Shown here in pieces: positions 24,901 through 36,900 of a stretch of 64,000 nt of DNA. This DNA is from Macquaria australasica. Lineage: Eukaryota; Chordata; Actinopteri; Centrarchiformes; Percichthyidae. The notes under the pieces were generated by a model, which was not told the origin of the DNA, made no database searches, and worked only from the letters and a program-made list of their open reading frames with translations. Location: assembly GCA_005408345.1 (NCBI GenBank), contig SEMN01000324.1:186001-250000 (forward strand). Direction: 5' to 3'. A program made the position numbers and the translations under genes. Position 1 is the stretch's first letter. Every line of letters begins with the position of its first letter.

Positions 24901-27900
24901 TTTTAATGCCGTTATCTCGAGATAACGAGTTAATTATCCCGTTATCTCGAGATAACGGGCTTTGTTATCTCGTGATAACGGGATAATTAACTCGTGATCT
25001 CGAGATAACGGGCTTTGTTATCTCGAGATAACGAGTTAATTATTCCGTTATCGAGAAACGAGAAAACAAAAGGCCGTTTCCTCTTATTGTTAATCAGTGA
25101 TCAGGAGTGCCATGCCAGCATGCTTAGATAACGTCTGGACGGCAACCAAGTTCAACTGAAAATGTCAGACCAAGGAGTAGGCCTACCCATTATTGATCAA
25201 CGCATCAGACTGTACTGCAATCAAGGTCTAACACAGGCAGAAATTGCATTGTGTCTTTCTGTCAGAGATAACATTCAGATCAGTCCTCGTCATTTAAGGA
25301 GAAGACTAGCCCGGCTGCGACTTCACAGGCGAGTGCACTTCAGTGATCCTGCTGAGATCGTTAACTTCATAGGTAACCAGATAAGGGGACCAGGTCGTCT
25401 TCATGGTTACAGAATGATGTACGAGAGGTGCAGATTAGCTGGACTGCGTGTTACTCGTGACTTGGTTTATGAGGTTCAGTCCTATCTTGACCCAGAGGGC
25501 GTACAGCAACGGAGAGGCACAAGACTTCGGAGAAGATTCTATAGTGTCCCCGGGCCCAATTATATATGGCATGTGGACTCTTATGACAAGCTGACCCCTT
25601 TTGGCATTGGAGTAAACGGGTGCATAGATGGATTTTCACGTCATATAATATGGATGCAAGCAAACTTTTCAAATAGTAACCCCAAAGTCATCGCAGCCTA
25701 CTTCATAAGCGCAGTTACTGAACTTGGGGGGTGTCCAAAGATACTCAGATCGGAATTTGGAACTGAAAACGTTCATGTTAACAGGCTGCAACACTTCCTC
25801 CGAGAGGATGACACTGGCGCTGTCCATGGGCCTTGTGTGTTACAAGGACGAAGTACAGCAAACCAAAGGATCGAAAGCTGGTGGGGGATCTACAGGAGAC
25901 AGAACGTGGACTACTAGAGGGACGTGTTCCAAGAGTTCCAGGCAACTGGGGACTTCAGTGGGGATTTCATAGACAAGGGTCTCATTCAATTCTGCTTTCT
26001 TAAAATTATTCAAGTAAGTCCTCCACATCTTCAGGTTTTTTATTTTCTAACGTATATCAGGGCTAGTGTTTCATGTTTTATGTTGGGTCTGCCACTGCTG
26101 TACCTCGATGGCGTGGTGATGTGTAAAGCGGACACCTGTGCAGTCTCGTCCAATATAATATTAGGGATTCTATCTTTATGGAAAATGGCTGTTCTTGATC
26201 AGCATAACCCATCCAACCACGTAAACATGATGTTTTCATTATGATTAATATTAATGTACAGGTCTTTTTACGTTTATTTATTTATTATTATTATTGTTAT
26301 TGTTGTTATTTTAACCTAGAGCTAACTTTTTCTGGCTTAACATACATGGGTTATGGGTTTGACACTGTATATAGGCTAACCCACAGAAATGATTTAACCC
26401 TGGTTAGCCTGAAGCAGAGCTGTCCAGGCCCCTTTGGTGCTGATTAGGCTACTGTTCACACGCAGCAGCTTGTTTTCCTTTCCCTCCACATCCAACTACG
26501 ATGACTACTTGGAGTCAAATGCAGTTACAGCTTTCTTGACTCCAAGGCAATTTGACCGTTAATTTTGTCCTGTCAGTTATCTGAAGAGCAATGTCAACGT
26601 CCATTTTCTCCGTCGCCAAAGGCTGACGAGACGCCTTGTTTAAACTGTTACTAGTAAGGCCTAAAAGGAAGCCGATAATGCATTGAAAGCATGATAAACA
26701 TGTAGGCTAAACATTATGTTTACTGGGACTGGACTTCATATAAAAATGGCAGCGAATATATATATACATATATTTCAAGTAACCTGTTAAGAAAAATGTA
26801 TCTAGAGCTCTTTGAACTTGACACTGACAAAATAGAAAATAGCTGCAACTGGCAATATTAACTCTTTCAGGTTGAAGATCTGTATAGCATTCCAAATACT
26901 GGAATTTATTAACTCTATTTAGGTTTAAATTTAACAACAGTAAACAATGTAAAACAGAAACCACACAAAAAAAGTTGGCCAGTTTTTACACACAACTTTG
27001 CCAAGAATACAGAGACTGTCTCTACTGAACTTCTATCTCTTGTAAGAACATCAAATCAAATCAAATCACCTTGTGCATCTCAGGCCTGTCTACAGACCTC
27101 TTGTGCGCAGGCTGCCTGCTGTCCCACGCACAGTGAAGAAGTGGTCTAACGGAGCAGAGGAGGCTTTAAAGGACTGTTTTGACACTATTGTATGGGACAT
27201 TTTTAGTGACGCTCATGGGGAGGATATTGACAACCTCACAGACTGTCTGACAGATTACATAAACTTCTGTGTGGAAAACACCATCCCCACTAGGACTGTA
27301 CGTTGTTTCGCCAACAATAAACCCTGGATTACTCCTGATATTAAGGCTCTCTTCAAGGAAAAAAAGAGTTTTTGTATCGGGTAACAAGGAGGAGTTGAAG
27401 AGTGTCCAGCGAGAGCTAAGGAGGAGGATCAGGGAGGGGAAAAACAGCTACAGGAGAAAGTTGGAGAGTCAGCTGCAGCAAAATAACACCAGAGGAGTTT
27501 GGAAGGGCCTTAAAACCATCTCGGGCCATATGGACTCCAAGCCCCGGCCTGCGGGGGATCAGAAGTGGGCAGATGACCTGAACGTATTCTTCAACAGATT
27601 CGATCAGGCATCTACCCCTCCCCCTGCCCCGTCTCCTCTGCAACCATCATTACCATCTACCCTCCCTGCCTACAGCCCTCCCCCTCCCTCATCTCACCAC
27701 TCACCACTCCCCACAGCCCTCAGCTTACAGCCACTTAATACACCCACAGCCTGGGCTGGGCCCATCTCCCCATTTCACACCTGCAAACACCCCCCATTCA
27801 GCCCCCATGCTCTCTACAAGCTCAACTGGACTGTTCCTCACAACATCCCAGGTGAGAAACGAACTGAGGAAGATAAGGGTGGGGAAGGCGGCGGGCCCAG

Positions 27901-30900
27901 ACGGCATCAGCTCCAGACTTCTGAAGTCCTGTGCGGACCAGCTGTGTGGGATTGTTGAACACCTGTTCAACCTGAGTCTGAAGCTGGGGAGGGTGCCAAA
28001 ACTGTGGAAAACATCGTGTCTGGTTCCTGTGCCGAAGACCCCACACCCCAAGGACCTCAATGGCTATAGGCCAGTGGCATTGACCTCTCACCTGATGAAG
28101 ACCCTGGAGAGACTGGTCCTTGTCCACCTGCGTCCGCTGGTGAGCCCATGTATGGACCCTCTGCAGTTTGCCTACCAACCCCGCATTGGGGTGGATGACG
28201 CTGTCATTTACCTACTTCACACATCCCTCTCTCACCTAGAAAAGGCTGGAAACACTGTGAGGATCATGTTTTTTGATTTCTCCAGTGCTTTTAACACCAT
28301 CCAGCCCAGGATTCTGGGGGACAAGTTGGAGCATGCTGGGGTGGACCATCACCTGGCAGCATGGATCCTGGACTACCTCACAAACCGGCCACAGTATGTG
28401 AGGTTACAGGACTGTGTGTCTGACACACTTCTCTGCAGCACAGGGGCTCCACAGGGAACCGTTCTGGCGCCTTTCCTGTTCACCTTCTACACAGCGGACT
28501 TCACCCATAACACTTCGAACTGTCACCTGCAGAAGTTCTCTGACGACTCTGCCATCGTCGGCCTCATCACCAACGGGGATGATGGGGAGTACAGAGAACT
28601 GACCCAGGGCTTTGTGGGTTGGTGTCAGCAGAACCGCCTCCAGATCAACGCGAGTAAAACCAAAGAGCTGGTGGTGGACTTCGGCAGGCGCAAACTCCCT
28701 CCACCTACACCAGTGAACATCCAGGGAACGGACATTGAGATTGTGAGATCGTACAAGTATCTGGGTGTTCACTTGAACAGCAAACTGGACTGGTCAGACA
28801 ATACGGACGCTCTGTTTAAAAAGGGCCAGAGCCGTCTCTTTTTGCTCAGGAGACTAAGATCTTTTGGAGTGCAGGGTGCGCTCCTGAGGACTTTCTATGA
28901 CTCTGTGGTGGCATCAGCTGTCTTGTATGGGGTGACCTGTTGGGCCAGTGGCATCTCTTCCAGGGATAGGAAGAGACTGGACAGACTGGTAAAGAAGGCC
29001 AGCTCTGTCCTTGGATGCCCTCTGGACCCAGTGGAGGTGGTGGGAGGCAGGAGAATGGTGGCCAAGCTATCATCACTACTGGAGAACACTTCCCACCCCC
29101 TACATGTCACTCTTTCAGAACTGGGCAGCTCCTTCAGCGACCGGCTGCTCCACCCGCGGTGTCTGAAGGAGAGGTACCATATGTCCTTTCTGTCTGCTGC
29201 TGTCAGACTCTATAATCAGTACAACTCCCGGTAATCTACACTTGACTGTCAGTGTGCAGACTATTCACTACTATACTTCATCTACTGCTGTGCATTATCT
29301 TCATACATATATTGTATTCATGATGTTATCTACTTCATATGTTGCTGTGAAATATTTTTCATATACATGTATATTATATATGTGCAATATTTTTATCTTA
29401 TCTATTTGTTCATACTTACAACTGCACTCAGTCACTCTATTATTTATTTCTGTCTATACTGTGTATAGGACTATTTTTCTATTTATTTTTATTGTATTTC
29501 TATATATGACACTTTTGCTGGCTGCTGCAACGCTAAAAATTTCCCCGCTGTGGGACAATAAAGGCTTATCTTATCTTATCTTAAATAAATAAATTCTCTT
29601 TCTTGGAATATTAACTCAAGTATGACTTTTTTTTTACACAGTACCTTCTGTTGTCATATGGTAATTTGGATTTCAAAACAGATCATACATTGACAAAAGG
29701 AAAACAAAAAAACTTCTACCTCCCTCTGCCACTATGGTGCATGTGCCCTCCACTATGTAACATCATCCACTGGATTACATAAACTGGGTAACAGAATAAG
29801 AATATTGTTTTTCATTTGCTGTTTATGCAAACAAATCCTTTTTAGGACATATCCATCACCCACACTCCACTCCTCAACACAGAGCTAAACTCTGATCTAA
29901 AGTCAGCGTAGTTGCTGTAGTTGCATGCCAGTTGCAAAGAACAAGTACAAGTGTGAGCTAAAGGCCGCCTTGTGAACTCAGACATGTCTGTGAATGTGAC
30001 TTTAATGGACTTAGATAGGAACAAGTCAGACCCTGTGCAGTACCTGAGGAAGAGTCCAAGCTCCTTCTCATCTCTTTCTCTTACAAATCTCAAGAGATGA
30101 TTGGAGGTGATTGTTTCTACATGTGACATAGATCCTGGGAACTGAATGCATTTGGTAATGTTTCTTGCCCTGGGTTTCAGATCATCCAGAATCTTGTTCA
30201 GTCCTTCGCCACTCATGGATTCTCCAATAGACCGAAGAATTGGCTTCCAGCACTTTATGATAAATGCTGGCTCTTGCACCATCTCTTTGCGGGCTATTTC
30301 CTCCACCAGTTTTGACAGATTTTCTTCAGTTGGGAGCACAGTGCAGTTGTGACTGCTGAGTATGCTGAGGAGTTCTTCTATATCAGCCCCTTTGAAGTTG
30401 TCAAGTGCCTCAGTTAGCACATCCTTCTCAGTTGGGCTGATGTAGTTGAAGAAAGCCTCCATTAGATTGCTGTCTGAACAGCAGAGTGAGAGAGGCTCTG
30501 TGAGGAATGGAGGGGCAAGTTGGACTGGGAAGTACTGAAATCGCTGCCATCCAAAGGCCAAGATACGAGCAACAGCTGCCCACTCTTTGAAGGTGTGGTG
30601 CAAACTGGGGATCTTGTAGGTTGTTCCACAATTCTTTGTTGCATAAAACATATTCCAGAAATCAGTGAGACAGTCTCTGATGATCCCACTGCCAACTCCA
30701 GCCTCAATCTCGCCATGATCAAGCACACGCCTGAATGAAATATTAGCATCCAGTATGTTATTGTCTGTAAATGCTTCAACCATGTCCATAACACAGTGTA
30801 CTTGGCGGATCACAATGATTTGCTTCTCAACTATATTCTCTGGATTTCCAAAGAAATCACTTGCCATTGTACTGGTGGAAGCCTGGTCATAATCCACTAT

Positions 30901-33900
30901 GGGAATAACATGTTCTTCCATCTCAGCTACCACTGCTGCCTCTGTTTGATTTTCAAAGACTGTGTTTGCCCTGCTTGATAGTTGGCTGTTATAGGTCACT
31001 GGCTGGGGTGAATTAACTGTAGTCACCACAACTGTTGATGGCTGATCAGCATTGACTTGTAGAGGTGAGTATATCAGTGTGTCAGCGAGATCTTCAAAAT
31101 GTATGTTTGTGTCATATCCAAGTACAACAACTTCATCATCAAAGGACAAATTTATTGATTGAGGCTGGTCTGATGTTTGAGAAGCAGGAGTAGCTTGGAG
31201 TGTTGAGGTAGTCTGGGGGCTGCTACAAGTGAAAGACCTAGTGCTGGACAGAGGTCTGTTGACAGGACTGGAGGAGACCAGTGATGAGTGGGATGAATGT
31301 AGGCTGGATGAGGATGCATGTGTAGCTGACTCAGGTGTGTTGAATGTGTCGGGTGAAAGGGGCTTATCTGTTGCATCAGTAAGCTCAGAATCACTACAAT
31401 CTTTTGGCTTTGTACAAAGGTATATTCTAAGGATCATTGGTCTCGAGGGGCTCCTCAGAACCCATGAGACAAAGCATGAACTCAAAGTCCTCTAATTTGC
31501 CTTTCTTTGATCTCCCATGAGGGAAAAACAGGTTTTTCCCTTTTTCAAGAATGCTGGATATCATATCATCTTCCCTTACAATTATCTCTCTTGTTCCACC
31601 TCCTGTAGGCCGTCTTACTTGTTTGTACATACAGTCTTGGTAGTTCATCCAGCCAAGTTCAATTTTTCTTGTCGTCTTTTCAGCATTCTTATTCCTAAGT
31701 CCGAGCGTAGAGTGGCTGTTGCTGGTTGCTGTGGCTGAGGTGCTGGATGGAAGTTTCATTTTCTGTCTTAGACGATTTATCAACTTATTTTTTCTTTGCT
31801 CTGTATCCTCCATTTCATTTGAGGATAAATCCCTCCAGTTTTTGGCAAAGACACGGTCTCCATATCGAGGAATGTATATTGAGAGTTCCTCTTCTCCAAG
31901 GAGCTTGACAACGTCTTGATCTACCTAAAACACAGGCAGATATAATGTTCACCTACTGGTAATTCACAGATGAAATTACTGCAAGTTCTCAAAACCATTA
32001 AAAGAATCAGAGGAAATACTCAAAGAACAAAGAGGAGAAGAACCTGATTAAGATTATTTGAGATTGAAATCAAAATTTGTCAAAAGCCTGATTATCATTT
32101 TGTAAACAATTCAGCAAAAATATAGACAAAGGACACTAGTTCTTGAAGATACTATAGTTTGTGCCAAGGATGGGGTAATGACAGTAGGCTTTGCATACTT
32201 TGCTCTGGTGATCGGGCTTGACATTCATATTGCCTTATATAGAAAACTAATGTATAATGTAAACTAACTAATGTATTGGTGGCTCAGTGTGGCCAGTGGA
32301 CCTAACGTGTCTGTATGTCTGTAATCCCACTTGTGTGTGTAATGAGCTACCCGAGTTGGCACTGCTGCTATTACATGCCAGAGAAAAAAAACAGCCTAGA
32401 CCAGTTTAAAAGTCTTTACCTGTGTAACTATAAGTCATGACCCATTCACAACACCTGCCACCTCTACACCATTTTCCTGAATTGTTTTATTTATTCAATC
32501 TCATGCATGCTTACATTTTCACCATATTCATTAAAACATTACAAAATTTACCTGAGGAAATGTGTCGAGGTTAACTTAAACACTGTCAGAATTGAACAGG
32601 CTCTCATATTGAGAAAATATGAGTTTGGAGTACAGCAATTCAAAGGAGCTATTTTTCTAGATGTAACACTACTCTGCTTAACACCTCCTTACAACTTTGT
32701 TGATTGATTGTTAGCTTGTGTGGCAGAACAAAAATATAATCCGACAGTTTTACAAAGGTAATGTTAAATATCAATGGTTAACTTTTCTACACCCTTTCTA
32801 CATGAATGACAGCATTATTTGGATATGGAATTAAGCTAAAAATAGGAACCGTATAAAATAATGGTGAAATGTCAAGAATACGCCAGCATAGTCCTTTAAG
32901 AGAGTTGATGGTCTTAGCTGGTTTAAGCAGGTTAACCTGGTTGGTGAGCTGGATCTAGCTTGCAGCCAGCTGTATTTAGCTTGTCAGCTACACAAAACCA
33001 TCCAAAAGGTAACACATTTCCTGCCTTAAGATAGTCATCATCAAACCCCAGAATTACTATCATTAGCTGGTTTAAGGTGGACACCAGCTGGTCCACCAGT
33101 TCAACTAGCTTGAAATCAACTAAGATCATAACACCTCTTAAATGGGTCCGTTTTCTTTTTTTCTGTTTTGTTTTTTAACAGCAAGGATGTGTCCTACCTT
33201 CACTTATTACCATTAAGCTAAAAGCTGTTAGCTTCATGTCTTGTGTGTGCAATGTAGTTATTAATTCCAACCAATCACTTCTTGGCCATCTTATGTAGGT
33301 AAATATAATTCCACTATTAATGTACAAATGGATCATATTCATGATTCTACAGACTTAAATACCAAATTGGACCACAATAGCTACCTGTTGTTCAATTGTT
33401 ACTTTTTGTTGGCAATAGCAAGCTATGCCTTTGAATATTGACTTATGTATGGATTATGTAGGTGTACTTTACCTTGTCGTCTGCCATTTTTGTTATTTTC
33501 TCCTCCGGAACTCCCCTTTCTCTCAAGGCTGAGAGAAACTGGTCCATGTTGATCTGGCAGGATTCAACAACCAATAGTTAGTGTATATATCAAACTTGTT
33601 AGCAGCTGTAACAAAGTTGTTCAGCTCTTGACTGCTGGCGTACCAAAAAAGGGTAGTCTAGTTCTGATCCAGTTTTCTGATTCATTAATAGCCACAGTAG
33701 CCCATTTTCAGAGGTAAAAGCAATGGGGTTATTATTATATTAGGTTATATAAATAAATATTTTGGGAAACCTGTAGCCTAATTTAATTACTAAGTTCCTG
33801 ACTGACCTTTCTACTATTTGGACTACCAGGCTCATATCAGGTCATATTTTTTTGGATCTCTAACACTATGTATTCTTTATTTTCAAGTAATATCCATACA

Positions 33901-36900
33901 TGGATATGATATGTCTACTTGACAACAGAAGTGAGAATGCCTGAATGAGTCATTCATTTCACATGAACAATAATTCAAAACTTCAGGATATTAAATAAAT
34001 AAACATAATCTTAACCATTTACTCTATGCCCACTCTGATTTGTTTATTTTTAACAGGGGGGATGGCCCAATGGGAGCACTCCCTGCCCCCACTAGTGCTT
34101 ATTTTTCAAAACACACTGTAGTTTTGACAATATAAACTTTACCTCAAATTCTGTAACTGTAGCAGCTGAGCACAGCGTGGACAGTGCAGGTTAATTTCCT
34201 CAGTCATATTACCTGCTCCACTCCCAGGTTACACCAAATATATAGGCCTAGTAAAAACCATATCTGTAGTCATGTCTCCCCTAAAATATTTAGTTACAGA
34301 GGTGGCTTGGTCTGGGGGTGTATTTTCAGCAGCACAGATGCTACTGAATGATCATAGAACTATTATAGGAATATTACAGGCAGTGTGTCTCTGTGATTCT
34401 CTCACTCTAACGTGACCTCATGCTTGCATGCAATATAGTATAGAATTGAGTGTTTATAGTATATAGTTTAGAGAATACTAGAGATCCAAGACGAAACTGA
34501 CAGATGGGTGGGACTGAGAGAAAAAGGCACAACTACAAATTCGTCTGCTACTTCAGCACCAGAGACGGCACCATGGGTTTATCAATACACAGCAAAGTTA
34601 GGCTACTGATATTTCAGAGCCGTGGTCATAGATTCTAACTTGCACAAACCTCAGTCAGATAAAGGATCAATGAGTCAGGCAGACTAACATATTCAACTAA
34701 ACAACCCCTCTGCCCCTGCACTCTCTGTGCTACTAGAGGATGTGTGTGTGTGTGTGTGGGGGGGGGGGGGCGCAAGTTAATCAAGGGGGGGTTGGCATCC
34801 ACTCTTATGAATTTAAACAGAATGGTGGCGTGGTGTTTCTTGAAAGACAAAAAAGGCTGCCCTGAGAGTGAAGAGAGTGAACGGCAGCCTGAGAGGAGGC
34901 TGAGCTGTTGAAAGGACAAGACCGCTGGTTCAGGGCTAATCGCTAGCCCTTATGTCGGCATAAGTTAACTTGCTGAAATATTTTGGTGTCATAAATAGGC
35001 TACTATAAAACGAGATTGTCTGCTCCAACTGCAGCAAACAAAACTACACATTTATGCCTTGACTTACTGTTCAGTTATGAATCTTCCCGGAGAGTCATGA
35101 CAGTGATTTTGAAGGCTGAAATCAGGTGTGTAATTAACTCCTGATCTCGAGATAACAAAGCCCGTTATTTCGAGATAACGAGTTAATTATCCCGTTATCA
35201 CGAGATAACAAAGCCCGTTATCTCAAGATAACGAGTTAATTATTTCGTTATCACGAGATAACAAAGCCCGTTATCTCGAGATAACGGGATAATTATCCCG
35301 TTATCTCGGCATTAAAAAAAATAATTGCAAGCACGGCCGTTCTCGGCTTCCGTATAAATCACAAAGGTTTTAATATAATTATAAAATACATGCAGCCATT
35401 GAAGCAAATTAGCATTTCAATGATTTTAAACTTTTAAACAATAATTACCTTTATTCACTTTTAAAGTAAATGAGGTCCATAACAGGCATAATACACACAG
35501 TTTGTATAGTTTCCTTAATGACTCAGGCAGGAATTATGCTCTAATTGAACCACACAGAATATATTTATAGATTGATATTTACAGATTTTTGTTTTCTGAA
35601 CAAGCTTTGCTCTGGATTCCAGCATGTTAATACATTTCAATACTACATATGCTGTTATTTTACTCTACTGAATTAGCTTTGTACCCCAGGGGGTTTGGAT
35701 TAACAAACATTTAAGCCCTGTGTAGAAACATTTTGTGCATGCTGTGATTATTATTGAGCCGTTGTTAAAATATGCCATGCATGCTTAGTAATTTCCACAG
35801 AGTTTCAAATGTAGCTGTACAATGTATGGCAATACATTAGCTGTGTGAACACAAGTTGTGATTTCTGAGAGCAGACAAACATTTTTGTTCAGATGTTTAA
35901 AGAGCAACTCCACCCTCAAATTCTGCTAGAACACTTCCTCCCAGCATCTGGGATGCAACAGAGGAGTGAGGGAACCACACTTGGAGGCGTGGCCTCGTGG
36001 CTACATAGTGTGTGGGTCAGGGGACACGGGGAGACTGACTGAGACAGATTAGAGTCTCTTTTTAATATACATTTCATGACATAGATAGGTCCCATCTGGT
36101 TGACTCTGTCAGCACTGGCCTCGCAGGTTCAGGGCTGATTTAAAAAATTATATGGCATGTTGAGCCATTTTAAACCCATGAAATGCAGATTTTTATACAT
36201 TTGGTAAGAAATGTCAATATTAACACCAGCATGTATTTCATCACAGTACAGTCATATCATTTAGTTCACAGCTCAATAAACACATTCAAGTGTGCAGCAA
36301 CTCTTTAACAGTTGTTTGACTTAAGGAGAGTCATGTTTGTTTACTGATGATATGAATTAAAGCTGGGGTAGGCAGTTTTCTTTTGGCATCATTGGACAAA
36401 AATGCCATATTAACTGTGCAGCATATTGTAATTCAAGTGGTCTGGGAGCAAACCTCTACTTCAGCTCCCCCTCTTGGCTCTGTTTTCAGGCTTCAGAAAA
36501 TCTATCCCGTGATGGTAACCTTTAGCCTATCACAGGTTATTTCAGAGAGATGGTGTGTTTGTATTGGCTAAGCTACAAGAGCAGATGTGTGTACACATCC
36601 CTTCAGACAGTGAAAATCCTGCCGAAAATCCTGAAACTTGTGATAAATTTCCAACATCTCCTTTGCCTGCAGCGGCGTATAGTACAAAACAACACGTCCC
36701 GGCTCCACACGGAGCTTCAGGCTCATTACGTTCGATGACATGGCGCTCGTAAGGACGAGTGGCAAAGAGGCATGATGACAAACAGTGGGGAATAACTTTT
36801 GACGGGGAACAGTGGTGTATGTGTGTGGTGTACTAGCCTCTCTTCCCGCTGCTGGACGGCGTTGCAGCTGCCTCTGAAGCTGCCTGGGGCGCTCTGCTCT

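Larger units (their letters stand above)
29842..33547 (-). pseudogene. Transposon-borne SAM-like/HECT E3 ubiquitin ligase (G2E3-like), frameshifted
   Basis: Predicted role: ubiquitin transfer by a HECT-type ligase encoded by the transposon. Exon 1 (33547-33473) encodes MDQFLSALRERGVPEEKITK and MADDK, with donor AAG|GTAAAG. Exon 2 starts at 31924 (acceptor gtgttttag) with VDQDVVKLLGEEELSIYIPR and YGDRVFAKNW; together they resemble a SAM-like fold. Next come a basic region, then GWMNYQDCMYKQVRRPTGGG and LFFPHGRSKKGKLEDFEF. The frame stops at 31427. A frame one base away resumes with MILRIYLCTKPKD, a Ser/Thr-rich region, and a HECT-like domain to 29842. Near the end HTC holds the expected catalytic Cys (about residue 513 of the 547-codon frame). 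The frameshift near 31440 separates the halves. Fish genomes contain many loci annotated as G2/M-phase-specific E3 ligase-like, which this resembles. Alternative: a spliced-out short segment near 31440 rather than a frameshift. Confidence 0.8.
24865..35354. mobile_element. IS3EU-like DNA transposon with integrase and HECT genes, 10.49 kb
   Basis: Seen: terminal inverted repeats starting TACGGAAGCCGAGAACGGCC and running about 47 bp (24865-24911 and 35307-35354) differ by a single T in a T run. Flanks TGAATC (24859-24864) and TAAATC (35355-35360) match at 5 of 6 positions. Inside each terminus lies an array of GTTATCTCGAGATAAC-type palindromes. The two genes converge: a transposase on the plus strand near the left end and a SAM/HECT gene on the minus strand near the right end. 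A LINE has inserted between them. Known: IS3EU elements of eukaryotes have IS3-like transposases and, from memory, 6-bp duplications. Inference: the two genes belong to one element because both lie between matching termini. Both are broken, so this copy is not autonomous. Confidence 0.82.

Noticed and set aside
24911..25055. Regular palindromic repeats considered as a CRISPR-like array
   Set aside because: Spacers are themselves repeated and the mirrored array at 35131-35309 marks them as transposon arms in a eukaryotic genome.
26014..27064. Search for the final transposase exon
   Set aside because: No segment with an acceptor and a convincing continuation was seen; left unassigned.
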